In this document: positions 35,944 to 47,945 of the stretch, one piece after another | Position numbering within the stretch: position 1 is the stretch's first letter | How the letters are laid out: every line of letters starts with the position of its first letter | Source of the DNA: Micromonospora mirobrigensis | GTDB taxonomy: Bacteria > Actinomycetota > Actinomycetes > Mycobacteriales > Micromonosporaceae | Assembly (NCBI RefSeq): GCF_900091555.1 | Contig: NZ_FMCX01000001.1 | Location: 682,001-746,000 of the forward strand | Length of the DNA stretch: 64,000 nt | Direction: 5' to 3' | Notes under the pieces: model-generated | What the model was told of the DNA's origin: nothing | The model's input: the letters and a program-made list of their open reading frames with translations, nothing else | The model's database searches: none | Position numbers and translations under genes: made by a program

Positions 35944-37170
35944 TCAGACGCCGGCGGCGACCCGGTGGGCTCCGGTCGTCCCGGGCGCTGTCCGCAACGC
36001 CCGCCCGAGCCGCACGGTGAGCAGGACCGCCGCGGCGATGAAGCCGGGCAGCAGCAGGAACGCCAGGTGCGGGCCGACCCCGTCGGCCACCCAACCCAGT
36101 GCCACCGGCGCGATCCCGAAGCCCACCCCCATCGAGTACGACGACCAGCCCGCCGCCTTGTCCGCGGCGGGACCGGCGACGGCGAGCGCGATGGAGATGG
36201 CCAGCGGATAGTGCAGCGCATTGCCGAGGCCCAGCACGACCAGCCCGGCTACGGCGAGCCAGCCGACCGGCGCGACCCAGAACAGCGCGAAGCCGAGCAG
36301 CGAGACGGTGAGCGCGGCGAGCAGCAGCGACGCCGGCGGCCAGCGCAGGGCGATCCGGCCACCGGCGAGGCGGCCGAGGAACATGCCGCAGACGATGGCG
36401 GCGACGGCGGCGGAGGCGGCGCCGGCGGACATCCCGGCGTGGGAGCGGAGCACGTCCGCCGTCCAGAGGGACAGGCAGACCTCGATCGAGCCGGTGACCG
36501 CCATCAGCACCCAGGCGATCCAGTACGCCCGCGGCAGCCGCCCCGACACCGGGGCGGCGGAGGCGGGTGCGGCGACCACCGGGGCGGCGGCAGCCGGCGG
36601 GGCGCCGTGCGGCAGGCGTACCCGGAAGGCGGTCGCGGCGAGGGCGACCAGCGCGATCAGCCCGACCTCGACGGCCATCACCGGTCGCCAGCCCCAGCCG
36701 GCGTCGACGCTGGCGCCGATGACCAGCGGGGCGAGGATGCCCATGCCGGCGCAGGCGGCGTTGGCCTCGGTGAGGGCGGCCGGGGCGGCCTCGCCGTGCC
36801 GGGCGGTGAGCACGACGGCGACGCCGCTGATCACCATCATGCCGGCGGTGGCGATGACGGCGACCGCGGCGAGGGTGGCCGGCAGCGGGCGGAGCAGCCC
36901 GAACGCGGTGACGCCGAGGGCGACGCCGGCCAGCCCGGTCCAGATGGCGCCGCCGCGGCCGACCCGGCGGGCGAGCGGGGCGAAGAGCGCGCCGCCGAGC
37001 AGCGCGCCGACCGCCACGGCGGTGCTGTGCAGGCCGGCGACGGCGGCGCTGGTGCCCTGCTCGTCGCGGAGCAGCGGCACGACCGGGCCGAAGCCGTAGA
37101 GGAAGAAGCCCCACAGGCCCATCTGGGCGTAGGTCAGCCAGGTGGTCTTGTCATGGGTGAGGCGGGGCAC
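35944..37170 (-). CDS. MFS transporter
   Basis: 408 residues with 12 predicted membrane helices and the typical central cytosolic loop (residues ~190-215, Pro/Ala-rich). First-half loop GALFAPLARRVGRGGAIW resembles MFS motif A. Substrate unknown. TAGCGT on the reverse strand (37183-37178) is seven bases before GTG 37170: leaderless. It opens an export-rich block with the adjacent ABC pair and PadR regulator but has its own promoter. Confidence 0.88.
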   Translation of the reverse strand: MPRLTHDKTTWLTYAQMGLWGFFLYGFGPVVPLLRDEQGTSAAVAGLHSTAVAVGALLGGALFAPLARRVGRGGAIWTGLAGVALGVTAFGLLRPLPATLAAVAVIATAGMMVISGVAVVLTARHGEAAPAALTEANAACAGMGILAPLVIGASVDAGWGWRPVMAVEVGLIALVALAATAFRVRLPHGAPPAAAAPVVAAPASAAPVSGRLPRAYWIAWVLMAVTGSIEVCLSLWTADVLRSHAGMSAGAASAAVAAIVCGMFLGRLAGGRIALRWPPASLLLAALTVSLLGFALFWVAPVGWLAVAGLVVLGLGNALHYPLAISIALAVAGPAADKAAGWSSYSMGVGFGIAPVALGWVADGVGPHLAFLLLPGFIAAAVLLTVRLGRALRTAPGTTGAHRVAAGV

Positions 37171-37234
37171 CGGCCTTACGCTACAAGCGCTCGGTCGCCG
37201 CCCCGCCCCTGGTGAGAGGGAGGTCTCTTCCCGC

Positions 37235-37990
37235 TCAGCGGACGCTGCGGGCGAACTGGCGGGCGGCCCAGACCACGCCGGCGACGGCGAGCACCGCGAT
37301 GATGCCCAGCCCCTGCCACACCTTGGCGTTGCTCAGGTCTCCGGCGAACAGGGCCCGCACCCCGTCGACCGCCCAGGAGAACGGGTTCCACTTGGCGACG
37401 CCCTGCAACCAGCCGGGGGCGAAGGTGAGCGGCAGCAGGATGCCGGAGAGCAGCAGGACCGGCTGGGCCACGGTGTTCATCAGCGGCGCGAGCGCGTCCT
37501 CGCTCTTGACCTTGAGCGCCACGCCGTAGGAGACGGCGGAGGTCATCAGCGCGATCAGGGCCAGCATCAGGTACGCCAGGAGCAGGTATCCGATGAAGAT
37601 GCGCAGGTCGAACAGGAGCGCCAGCAGGGTGATGATGACGGCCTGGACGAGCAGCGATACGACGTCGCGCAGGGAGCGGCCGAGCAGCAGGGCGAGCCGG
37701 CTGACCGGGGTGACCCGGGACCGTTCGATGATGCCGGCGCGCAGCTCGGCGATCAGGCCGAAGCCCTGGAACAGGCCGCCGAAGATGGCCAGCAGCACCA
37801 GCAGGCCGGGCACGAAGATCTTGTACGCGGCGGCCTGGGTGGGTGCGTTCAGCGCGGGCTTGAGCAGCGGGGCGAAGAGCAGCAGGTACATCACCGGCTG
37901 GAAGACGCCGACGAAGATCCAGACCGGGTTGCGCAGGAGCAGCTGGGTCTGGCGCCGGAAGATGAGCCAGGTGTCGTGGGCGAATTTCAT
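37235..37990 (-). CDS. ABC-2 type permease, DrrB-like
   Basis: 251 residues with six membrane helices and the ABC-2 export signature (FGLIAELRAGIIERSRVTPVSRLALLLGR, then LSGILLPLTFAPGWLQGVAKWNPFSW). Pairs with the ATPase gene 17 bp upstream on the same strand. Together they resemble daunorubicin-type DrrAB exporters giving self-resistance or lipid/drug export. No biosynthetic cluster is adjacent, so the substrate is open. Confidence 0.92.
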   Translation of the reverse strand: MKFAHDTWLIFRRQTQLLLRNPVWIFVGVFQPVMYLLLFAPLLKPALNAPTQAAAYKIFVPGLLVLLAIFGGLFQGFGLIAELRAGIIERSRVTPVSRLALLLGRSLRDVVSLLVQAVIITLLALLFDLRIFIGYLLLAYLMLALIALMTSAVSYGVALKVKSEDALAPLMNTVAQPVLLLSGILLPLTFAPGWLQGVAKWNPFSWAVDGVRALFAGDLSNAKVWQGLGIIAVLAVAGVVWAARQFARSVR

Positions 37991-38007
37991 GGCAGCTTCT
38001 CCGGGGG

Positions 38008-38967
<960 letters not shown>

Positions 38968-39076
38968 TTCTGCTCCTGGTCGTCCGGGCCGGAGGTGACC
39001 GGCCGCCGATCGCCCGCGCCGGAACGCACCTGTCCCGCGCGGCAGGCCGTGAGGCTATCGCGATATAACTCTTATG

Positions 39077-39092
39077 GTCAACGTTGATTAAT
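39077..39092. promoter_or_regulatory. Candidate PadR site upstream of the ABC operon
   Basis: GTCAACGTTGATTAAT, containing the palindrome TCAACGTTGA, in an AT-rich patch upstream of the ABC genes. It matches 12 of 16 positions with the sequence in front of padR (39716-39731, reverse strand). PadR binding is inference. Confidence 0.4.
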
Positions 39093-39098
39093 CCGCGT

Positions 39099-39704
39099 TC
39101 AGTTGCCGGACGGCGCGCCGTCCCGCCGCTCCGGCCGCTCCCCCATCCCAGCGGGCAGGTACGACACTCCCGACTCGATCCGCTCCGCGATCCGCTCGCA
39201 CCAGGAGATCTCCACCTCCGCCCGGGCGAGCCAGAGTTCCAACATCCAGTTCACGTGCACGGGCTTGTTGTTGCGCGCCCAGTCCGACTCCATCGAGGCG
39301 CGGGCCGCGCCGAGCCCGGCCCGGATGAGGTTCGCCCGGTTGCGCAGCGCCGCCGCCGCCTCGCCGCGGGGCAGCGCGGGCAGGAACGAGAAGGCGGCCG
39401 TGAACGGGTCCGGCCGGTCGTGGACCTGCCACCACTGGGCCCGCAGCAGCGTCTCGAACTCCTCCTCCCCCTTCGGCGTCACCTCGTACGAGGTGCGGGC
39501 GGGGCGGGCGCCGACCTGTTCGGTGGAGACCGCGCGCAGCAGGCCCTCGTCGGCGAGCTTGCGCAGCGCGTGGTAGATCGAGCCGGGCTGCACGTTGGCC
39601 CACTTGTCCGCGCTCCAGCTCAGCAGCTCACGTCGCACGTCGTAGCCGTGCACCGGCTGCATCCACCTGACCAGGCCCAGAATCATCATCCGCGTTGCCG
39701 ACAC
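39099..39704 (-). CDS. PadR-family transcriptional regulator
   Basis: 201 residues. N-terminal winged helix: ILGLVRWMQPVHGYDVRRELLSW, VQPGSIYHALRKLADEGLLRAV, SYEVTPKGEEEF. C-terminal helical PadR_C/Vir-like dimer domain. PadR proteins usually repress drug-efflux genes, and the DrrAB-like pair lies just downstream on the same strand. Reverse-strand TACGCT (39716-39711) is six bases before GTG 39704, so leaderless with that start; ATGs at codons 6 and 7 are alternatives. Confidence 0.9.
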   Translation of the reverse strand: MSATRMMILGLVRWMQPVHGYDVRRELLSWSADKWANVQPGSIYHALRKLADEGLLRAVSTEQVGARPARTSYEVTPKGEEEFETLLRAQWWQVHDRPDPFTAAFSFLPALPRGEAAAALRNRANLIRAGLGAARASMESDWARNNKPVHVNWMLELWLARAEVEISWCERIAERIESGVSYLPAGMGERPERRDGAPSGN

Positions 39705-39835
39705 CGGGCAAGCGTAATAAACAAGTTTGACTAGCCGTCGTCACGACAGTGCGGCATCCCACACTGAGCGATCGTTAGGGTCGGCGGGCCGGCCGATACA
39801 CTCCCGGTCATCGACCCCCGGGGAGGAGCACCAAG

Positions 39836-41587
39836 GTGCGCAAGGTACTCATCGCCAACCGCGGCGAGATCGCCGTCCGCGTCATCCGTGCCTGTCGCGA
39901 CGCCGGCCTGGCCAGCGTCGCCGTGTACGCGGACTCCGACCGGGACGCCCTGCACGCCACCCTCGCCGACGAGGCGTACGCCCTCGGCGGCGACACCGCG
40001 GCGGACAGCTACCTGCGGATCGACAAGCTGATCGACGTCGCCGCGAAGGCGGGCGCCGACGCGGTCCACCCCGGCTACGGCTTCCTCTCCGAGAACGCCG
40101 ACTTCGCCCAGGCCGTCATCGACGCCGGGCTGACCTGGATCGGCCCCACCCCGCAGGCGATCCGCGACCTGGGCGACAAGGTGACCGCCCGGCACATCGC
40201 CCAGCGCGCCGGCGCCCCCCTGGTCCCCGGCACCCCGGACCCGGTCGGCGGCGCCGACGAGGTGATCGCCTTCGCCGTGGACCACGGCCTGCCGGTCGCG
40301 ATCAAGGCGGCCTTCGGCGGCGGCGGACGCGGCCTCAAGGTGGCCCGCACCATGGAGGAGATCCCGCACCTGTTCGAGTCGGCCACCCGCGAGGCGGTCG
40401 CCGCGTTCGGCCGGGGCGAGTGCTTCGTCGAGCGCTACCTGGACAAGCCCCGCCACGTCGAGGCGCAGGTCCTCGCCGACCAGCACGGCAACGTGATCGT
40501 GGTCGGCACCCGGGACTGCTCCTTGCAGCGCCGCCACCAGAAGCTGGTCGAGGAGGCCCCCGCACCGTTCCTCACCGACGCCCAGCGCGCCCAGATCCAC
40601 GACAGCGCCAAGGCGATCTGCCGGGAGGCCGGCTACCACGGCGCCGGCACCGTCGAATACCTGGTCGGCGCGGACGGCACCATCTCCTTCCTGGAGGTCA
40701 ACACCCGGCTCCAGGTCGAGCACCCGGTCACCGAGGAGACCGCCGGCATCGACCTGGTCCGCGAGCAGTTCCGGATCGCCGACGGCGACAAGCTGCGGAT
40801 CACCGAGGACCCGACGCCACGCGGGCACGCCATCGAGTTCCGGATCAACGGCGAGGACCCGGGCCGCAACTTCCTGCCCGCCCCGGGCACGGTCACCGCG
40901 CTGCGGCTGCCCAGCGGCCCCGGCGTCCGGGTGGACACCGGCATCTCGGCCGGCGACGTGATCGGCGGCAACTTCGACTCGCTGCTGGCCAAGGTGATCA
41001 TCGTCGGCGAGACGCGTACCGAGGCCCTGGAGCGGGCCCGCCGCGCCCTGGACGAGATGGTCGTCGACGGGATGGCCACCGCGCTGCCCTTCCACCGCCT
41101 GGTGGTCCGGGACGAGGCGTTCACCGCCGAGCCGTTCACCGTGCACACCCGGTGGATCGAGACCGAGTTCGACAACACCGTCCCGGCCTTCACCGCCACC
41201 CCCGGCGCCGCCGAGGGCCCGGCCGAGCGCGAGACCGTCGTGGTCGAGGTCGGCGGCAAGCGCCTCGAGGTCACCCTTCCCGCCGGCCTCGCCGCGGGTA
41301 CGACCACCGCCGCGCCCGCCGCGAAGAAGCCGGCCCGTCGGGGTGGCGGCGCCAAGGCCGGCGCCGCCGTCAGCGGGGACGCGCTCGCCTCGCCCATGCA
41401 GGGCACGATCGTCAAGATCGCCGTGGCGGACGGGGACACCGTCGCCGAGGGTGACCTGGTGGTGGTCCTGGAGGCGATGAAGATGGAGCAGCCGCTGCAC
41501 GCCCACAAGGCCGGCACGGTGAGCAGCCTCTCCGCCGAGGTCGGCGCCACCATCGGCGCCGGCGCCGCCATCTGCACCATCGCCTGA
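39836..41587 (+). CDS. accA3: Acyl-CoA carboxylase alpha subunit (biotin carboxylase + carrier)
   Basis: 583 residues. Biotin carboxylase ~1-450: [33 protein letters not shown] (ATP-grasp loop), [21 protein letters not shown] segment ([16 protein letters not shown]). Variable linker with Lys/Ala (~480-510), then the carrier domain ending in [17 protein letters not shown], where Lys receives biotin from BirA. Works with the beta (22220) and epsilon (30700) subunits. GTG 39836 has a GGAGGAG site; TACACT at 39797-39802 is a plausible -10, giving a ~27-nt leader, unlike its leaderless partners. Confidence 0.96.
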   Translation: MRKVLIANRGEIAVRVIRACRDAGLASVAVYADSDRDALHATLADEAYALGGDTAADSYLRIDKLIDVAAKAGADAVHPGYGFLSENADFAQAVIDAGLTWIGPTPQAIRDLGDKVTARHIAQRAGAPLVPGTPDPVGGADEVIAFAVDHGLPVAIKAAFGGGGRGLKVARTMEEIPHLFESATREAVAAFGRGECFVERYLDKPRHVEAQVLADQHGNVIVVGTRDCSLQRRHQKLVEEAPAPFLTDAQRAQIHDSAKAICREAGYHGAGTVEYLVGADGTISFLEVNTRLQVEHPVTEETAGIDLVREQFRIADGDKLRITEDPTPRGHAIEFRINGEDPGRNFLPAPGTVTALRLPSGPGVRVDTGISAGDVIGGNFDSLLAKVIIVGETRTEALERARRALDEMVVDGMATALPFHRLVVRDEAFTAEPFTVHTRWIETEFDNTVPAFTATPGAAEGPAERETVVVEVGGKRLEVTLPAGLAAGTTTAAPAAKKPARRGGGAKAGAAVSGDALASPMQGTIVKIAVADGDTVAEGDLVVVLEAMKMEQPLHAHKAGTVSSLSAEVGATIGAGAAICTIA

Positions 41588-43165
<1,578 letters not shown>

Positions 43166-43246
43166 GCCGCCGGTCGCGCCTCGTCCCCGTCGGCCAGGCG
43201 GCCGCCTCGGCCGTCGCCTTCGGCGACTGACCGCTCGCCGCTGGAT

Positions 43247-43302
43247 TGTTAAGAGGGGCCCCCTGCCATACCGCAGGCGTTAACAGGGGGCCCTTCCTTA
43301 CA
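43247..43302. repeat. GGGGCCCC palindromic intergenic element, copy 5
   Basis: Inverted orientation: TGTTAAGAGGGGCCCCCTG, centre CCATACCGCAGGCGTTAAC, second core GGGGGCCC, end TTCCTTACA. Its distal TTA (43298-43300) is the reverse-strand TAA stop of the MFS gene. Lies between convergent genes. Confidence 0.9.
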
Positions 43303-44908
43303 CCTGGGCGGGTTCGGCGGGGGCGTCGGTCGGGTCGGGGGTGGTCGCGGGCAGGCGCAGGCAGGCGAGCAGGCCGACCAGGAGGAAGCCGGCCGCGGCG
43401 AAGGCGGCGTACCGGGTGGCGTCGGAGAAGGCGACCTTCGCCTCCTCGGCGATCGGGGCGGTACGCGGATCGGCGGCCAGCCCGCCGATCGCCGCCCCGG
43501 CACTCTCCTTGACCGCGGCCACCACCTGCTCCCGCTGGGCGGGCGCGAGGCCGGGCTGGTCGGCGAGGCGGTCGGTGAGGATGCCGCCGAGGCCGGCGAA
43601 GAGGACGGTACCGAGCACCGCGATGCCGAGGGCGGAGCCGACCTGCCGGGCGGTGCTCTGGAGGCCGGAGCCCTGGCCGCTCTGCCGGACCGGCACCTCG
43701 GCGAGGGAGACGCCGGTGAGCTGCGCGGTGGCCAGGCCGACGCCCATGCCGTACACGAAGAGGAAGCCCAGCGGCGCCCACCAGCTGGTGTCCGGCGAGA
43801 CGACCAGGCCGAGGCCGGCGACGCCGACCAGTTCGGCGGCGACGCCGAGCTGCACGGCCCGGGCGGCGCCGCGCCTGCGGGTGAGCGCGGCGCCGAGCCC
43901 GCTGGCCACGAAGCTCCCGACGGCCAGCGGCAGCAGGGCCAGGCCGGTGTCGAAGGCGCTGTAGCCGAGGACGTTCTGGTACCACAGCGGCAGCGCGAAG
44001 AGCAGGCCGAACTCGCCGAGGCTGACGATGGCGGCGGCCAGGATGCCGTTGCGGAACGAGGCGATGCCGAACAGCGACAGGTCGAGCAGGGCGGGCCGGC
44101 CGGAGCGGTTGCGCCGCAGCTGCTGGGCGAGGAAGAGGCCGAGCACCGCCAGACCGACGATGCCGGCGACCGGGACCGGCGAGAGGGCGGCGGTCCAGTC
44201 CCACCCGAAGAGGTTGAACGGGCGTTCCCGCTGCCACCAGCCGTAGGTGCGGCCCTCGATCAGCGCGAAGACCACCCCGGTCATGCCGATCACCGAGAGC
44301 AGCGCGCCGAGCAGGTCGACCCGGCGTTCGGCCCGGTCGTCGCGGGACTCGGCGACCAGGGCCAGGGTGGTGACCACGACGGCGAGGCCGACCGGGATGT
44401 TGATGCCGAAGGCCCAGCGCCACGAGTACGTGGTGGTGAGCCAGCCGCCGAGCAGCGGGCCGAGGGCGGCGGCGCCGCCGATGGTGGAGCCCCAGACGGC
44501 GAAGGCGATGCCCTTCTCCCGGCCGGTGAAGTTGGCGTTGAGCAGGGAGAGCGAGGTGGGCAGCATCATCGCCCCGCCGATGCCCTGCACCACCCGGGCG
44601 GCGATCAGCGCCTCGCCGGAACCGGCGACCGCGGCGAGCACGCTGGCCGCGACGAAGACGGCGACGCCGGTGACGAACATCCGCCGCCGCCCGGACCGGT
44701 CGGCCAGCCGGCCGGCCACCAGCAGCAGCGCCGCGAAGACCAGGGTGTACGCCTCCTGCACCCACTGCGCGTCGGTGGACGTGATGTCCAGGTCGCGGAT
44801 GATCTGCGGTACGGCGACGTTGACGATCGTGGCATCCACGATGATCATCGCCACGCCGAGGCTGATGGCGAACAGCCCCCACCAGCGTCCGCGCCCGTCG
44901 CTGCGCAT
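43298..44908 (-). CDS. DHA2-family (EmrB/QacA-type) MFS drug exporter
   Basis: 536 residues with 14 predicted membrane helices. N-terminus VAMIIVDATIVNVAVPQIIRDL carries the DHA2 'D-x-T-I-V-N-V-A-x-P' motif; LVAGRLADRSGRRRMF is motif A. Exports cationic or hydrophobic drugs with proton antiport. ATG 44908 has GAGGAGG five bases upstream; GTG 44911 would be too close to it. Divergent from a MarR regulator across a perfect 8-3-8 palindrome. The TAA stop lies within palindromic element copy 5. Confidence 0.94.
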   Translation of the reverse strand: MRSDGRGRWWGLFAISLGVAMIIVDATIVNVAVPQIIRDLDITSTDAQWVQEAYTLVFAALLLVAGRLADRSGRRRMFVTGVAVFVAASVLAAVAGSGEALIAARVVQGIGGAMMLPTSLSLLNANFTGREKGIAFAVWGSTIGGAAALGPLLGGWLTTTYSWRWAFGINIPVGLAVVVTTLALVAESRDDRAERRVDLLGALLSVIGMTGVVFALIEGRTYGWWQRERPFNLFGWDWTAALSPVPVAGIVGLAVLGLFLAQQLRRNRSGRPALLDLSLFGIASFRNGILAAAIVSLGEFGLLFALPLWYQNVLGYSAFDTGLALLPLAVGSFVASGLGAALTRRRGAARAVQLGVAAELVGVAGLGLVVSPDTSWWAPLGFLFVYGMGVGLATAQLTGVSLAEVPVRQSGQGSGLQSTARQVGSALGIAVLGTVLFAGLGGILTDRLADQPGLAPAQREQVVAAVKESAGAAIGGLAADPRTAPIAEEAKVAFSDATRYAAFAAAGFLLVGLLACLRLPATTPDPTDAPAEPAQV

Positions 44909-44924
44909 CACTGCCTCCTCATTT

Positions 44925-44943
44925 TAGCTAGATTTTCTAGCTA
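44925..44943. promoter_or_regulatory. MarR operator palindrome
   Basis: TAGCTAGA-TTT-TCTAGCTA, a perfect 8-bp inverted repeat with 3-nt spacer in an AT-rich 57-bp gap between the divergent MFS and marR genes. A further GCTAGC half-motif (44952-44957) overlaps the marR -10 TAGCTT. Binding by the adjacent MarR is inference. Confidence 0.75.
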
Positions 44944-44965
44944 CCTGGGATGCTAGCTTTTACCC

Positions 44966-45514
44966 ATGGACGGGGTCTCGTCAACCGGAGGGCCGGACGA
45001 CGTCGCGCCCGCGCCCGCCGGAGCGGCGGCGAGCACCGGGCACACCAGCAGCGAGGCGGCCCGGGCGCTGCGCGAGGTGCTGCGGGCGGCCGGCGACACC
45101 CGGGGGGCGCTGGCCCGCCGGCTGGGCATCGGCGCCACCGACGCGGCGGCCATCGACCACCTGATCTCCTCGCCGGTGCCGCTTGGCCCGGTCGAACTGG
45201 GCAACCGGCTCGGCATCCGCTCGGCCTCGGCGACCACCCTGGTCGACCGGCTGGTCCAGGCCGGGCACGTGGAACGCCGGCCGCACCCCAGCGACCGGCG
45301 GCGGCTCTCCCTCCAGGCCACCGGGCACGCCTACGACGAGGTGCTGGCCGCGCTGCGGCCGATGCTGACCGGGGTGGAGGCGGCGGTCGCCCGACTCACC
45401 CCGGAGCAGGCGGCGGCGACCACCCGGTTCCTCCTGGAGGTCGCCGAGGTGATGCGCGAGTACGTCGCCACCGCGCCGGACGAGCCCCGCACCGGCGGCC
45501 GCCCGATCCCCTGA
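44966..45514 (+). CDS. MarR-family regulator of the MFS exporter
   Basis: 182 residues. A ~25-residue Ala/Gly/Pro N-terminal extension precedes a winged-helix core: LGPVELGNRLGIRSASATTLVDRLVQAGHVERRPHPSDRRRLSLQAT (recognition helix and basic wing). TAGCTT at 44954-44959 is six bases before ATG 44966, so leaderless. Divergent from the DHA2 pump with a perfect palindrome between; probably represses both and is released by a drug ligand. Confidence 0.9.
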   Translation: MDGVSSTGGPDDVAPAPAGAAASTGHTSSEAARALREVLRAAGDTRGALARRLGIGATDAAAIDHLISSPVPLGPVELGNRLGIRSASATTLVDRLVQAGHVERRPHPSDRRRLSLQATGHAYDEVLAALRPMLTGVEAAVARLTPEQAAATTRFLLEVAEVMREYVATAPDEPRTGGRPIP

Positions 45515-45570
45515 GGGTGCCGCGTCGAAATTAGTTTGGGCCCTCATGGTTCGGGGGCTAACGTGATGGC

Positions 45571-46098
45571 GTGCAGATGGAACCCCTGGTCCGCTTCCCC
45601 GACGTGCTCCGCCACGCGCCCCTGGGCCGGCTGCTCGCCGTCGCCAGCCATCTGGTCGACCAACACTGGGGCCGCTACCTGGCCGAGCACCACGGGCTGA
45701 CCTCCGCCGGGATGCGGGTGCTGCTGATCCTGGCCCGGGCCGGCGACAGCACCCACCGCGACGTCGCCGAGCACTGCTTCGTCCGGCCCGCGACCCTCAC
45801 CGGGATCGTCGACACCCTGGAGCGGGACGGGTTCGTCGAGCGCCGCCGGGACGCCGCCGACCGGCGCAGCGTGCTGCTCACCCTGACCGCGAAGGGCCAG
45901 GAACAGGCCGACGCCCTGCTCGACCTGATCCACCGGGACCCGCCGCTCACCTCCGTCGACGCCGACCCGGCGAAGAAGGCGGTGATCCGGGAGTTCCTGA
46001 CCGAATTGATCGTGACCATGTCCGACGGGGAGGGCAACCGGTTGAACCCACCGATCGAGGAATCCGACGAGCCGACACCCGGAGGCCGGCCGTGCTGA
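45571..46098 (+). CDS. MarR-family regulator leading the ABC exporter operon
   Basis: 175 residues. Winged helix: YLAEHHGLTSAGMRVLLILARAGDSTHRDVAEHCFVRPATLTGIVDTLERDGFVERRRDAADRRS (DxRxxx wing). TAACGT at 45559-45564 lies six bases before GTG 45571: leaderless. The stop overlaps the first ABC half-transporter by seven bases, so regulator and exporter form one operon, a common autoregulated drug-efflux design. Confidence 0.92.
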   Translation: MQMEPLVRFPDVLRHAPLGRLLAVASHLVDQHWGRYLAEHHGLTSAGMRVLLILARAGDSTHRDVAEHCFVRPATLTGIVDTLERDGFVERRRDAADRRSVLLTLTAKGQEQADALLDLIHRDPPLTSVDADPAKKAVIREFLTELIVTMSDGEGNRLNPPIEESDEPTPGGRPC

Positions 46099-47825
46099 TC
46101 CGTCTGCTCCGCAGTGGCCTGCGGCCGTACCGGGGGCCGCTGGCCGCGGTGGTGCTGTTCCAGTTCGTCGGCACCATGGCCTCGCTCTACCTGCCGAGCC
46201 TGAACGCCGACATCATCGACAAGGGCGTGGCCCGCGGCGACACCGACTACATCATGCGTACCGGCGGGTGGATGCTGCTGGTCAGCCTGGTGCAGATCGC
46301 CTGCTCGGTGGTGGCGGTCTATCTCGGGGCGCGGACCGCGATGGCCTTCGGCCGGGACACCCGGGCCGCGATCTTCACCCGGGTCAACAGCTTCTCGGCG
46401 CGCGAGGTCAACCGGTTCGGCGCGCCCTCGCTGATCACCCGCAACACCAACGACGTGCAGCAGGTCCAGATGCTGGTGCTGATGAGCTGCACCATGCTGG
46501 TCGCCGCGCCGATCATGAGCGTCGGCGGGGTGGTGATGGCGCTGCGCGAGGACATCGGCCTGTCCTGGCTGATGCTGGTCAGCGTGCCGGTGCTGGCGAT
46601 CGCGCTGGGCCTGGTCACCCGGCGGATGGTGCCGGGCTTCCGGCTCATGCAGACCCGCATCGACACCGTCAACCGGGTGCTGCGCGAGCAGATCAGCGGC
46701 ATCCGGGTGATCCGCGCGTTCGTCCGCGAGCCGTACGAGACGGAACGCTTCGGCCGGGCGAACGCCGACCTGACCGCGACCGCGCTGCGGGTCGGCCGGC
46801 TCCAGGCGCTGATCTTCCCGATCATCATGCTGGTCCTCAACGTCACCAGCGTCGCGGTGCTCTGGTTCGGCGCCCAGCGGGTCGACGCCGGCCAGATCCA
46901 GATCGGCGCGCTCACCGCCTTCGTGCAGTACCTGATCCAGATCCTGATGGCCGTCATGATGGCCACCTTCATGCTGATGATGGTGCCCCGGGCGGCGGTC
47001 TGCTCGGAGCGGATCGTCGAGGTGCTGGAGACCGAGTCCTCGGTGGTCCCCGCCGCCGACCCGGTCATCTCGGTGACCGGCCGCGCCGAGCTGGAGCTGC
47101 GCCGGGTCGCCTTCCAGTACCCCGGGGCCAGCGCGCCGGTGCTGCACGACATCTCCTTCCGGGCCGGCCCCGGCCGGACCACCGCCGTCATCGGCTCCAC
47201 CGGCGCCGGCAAGACCACCCTGCTCACCCTGATCCCCCGCCTGGTCGACCCGACCGCCGGCGCGGTCCTGGTCGACGGGGTAGACGTCCGGCTGCTGGAA
47301 CCGGACGAGGTGTGGCGCCGGATCGGGCTGGTGCCGCAGCGGCCGTACCTGTTCACCGGCACGGTCGCCAGCAACCTGCGGTACGGCAACCCGGACGCCA
47401 CCGACGAGGAGCTCTGGGCGGCGCTGGAGATCGCCCAGGCCCGGGAGTTCGTGGCCGAGATGCCCGGCGGGCTGGACGCCCCGATCGCGCAGGGCGGCAC
47501 GAACGTCTCCGGCGGCCAGCGGCAGCGGCTCGCCATCGCCCGGGCGCTGGTCCGCAAGCCGGAGATCTACCTCTTCGACGACTCGTTCTCGGCGCTGGAC
47601 CTCGCCACCGACGCCCGGCTGCGGGCGGCGCTGCGACCGGTCACCGCCGACGCGACGGTGGTGATCGTGGCCCAGCGGGTCTCCACGATCGTCGACGCCG
47701 ACCAGATCATCGTGCTGGAGGACGGCGGCGTGGTCGGCGTCGGCCGACACGGCCAGCTGCTGGAGACCTGCCCGACGTACGCCGAGATCGTGGCGTCCCA
47801 GCAGACGGCGGAGGTTGCCGCGTGA
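46092..47825 (+). CDS. ABC exporter half-transporter A (degenerate Walker B)
   Basis: 577 residues. Six-helix membrane domain (~1-310), then ATPase: Walker [15 protein letters not shown], signature NVSGGQRQRLAIARAL, Walker B IYLFDDSFSALD with Asp in place of the catalytic Glu, H-loop VAQRVSTI (Gln replaces the usual His-adjacent residue). The Glu-to-Asp change is the mark of the degenerate subunit in heterodimeric exporters (TM287/288, LmrCD). GTG 46092 has GGAGG upstream and overlaps the marR stop. Confidence 0.93.
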   Translation: MLIRLLRSGLRPYRGPLAAVVLFQFVGTMASLYLPSLNADIIDKGVARGDTDYIMRTGGWMLLVSLVQIACSVVAVYLGARTAMAFGRDTRAAIFTRVNSFSAREVNRFGAPSLITRNTNDVQQVQMLVLMSCTMLVAAPIMSVGGVVMALREDIGLSWLMLVSVPVLAIALGLVTRRMVPGFRLMQTRIDTVNRVLREQISGIRVIRAFVREPYETERFGRANADLTATALRVGRLQALIFPIIMLVLNVTSVAVLWFGAQRVDAGQIQIGALTAFVQYLIQILMAVMMATFMLMMVPRAAVCSERIVEVLETESSVVPAADPVISVTGRAELELRRVAFQYPGASAPVLHDISFRAGPGRTTAVIGSTGAGKTTLLTLIPRLVDPTAGAVLVDGVDVRLLEPDEVWRRIGLVPQRPYLFTGTVASNLRYGNPDATDEELWAALEIAQAREFVAEMPGGLDAPIAQGGTNVSGGQRQRLAIARALVRKPEIYLFDDSFSALDLATDARLRAALRPVTADATVVIVAQRVSTIVDADQIIVLEDGGVVGVGRHGQLLETCPTYAEIVASQQTAEVAA

Positions 47826-47887
47826 GCGCGAGGAGTGAGCCGGTCCTGCGAGCCCCGCAGTCGCGAACGAAGGGAGGCACCGCGTGA
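47822..47887 (+). CDS. 21-codon mini-ORF, unit 1
   Basis: GTG at 47822 overlaps the stop of half-transporter A (GTGA); reads [19 protein letters not shown] then Thr-Ala and stops at TGA 47885-47887, overlapping the next GTG. Probably a by-product of the duplicated gene start that may pass ribosomes along; no independent function proposed. Confidence 0.45.
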   Translation: MSARSEPVLRAPQSRTKGGTA

Positions 47888-47945
47888 GCGCGAGGAGTGA
47901 GCCGGTCCTGCGAGCCCCGCAGTCGCGAACGAAGGGAGGCACCGC
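47822..47945 (+). repeat. 62-bp exact tandem duplication (two units plus a decayed third)
   Basis: Units start at 47822 and 47884 and are identical over 62 bp; a third start at 47946 shares the first ~20 bases (GTGAGCGCGAGGAGTGAGCC) and the later CCCCGCAGTCGCG block. Each unit begins with a GTG, carries a 21-codon frame and ends with GGGAGG, which serves the next unit's GTG. Confidence 0.95.
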
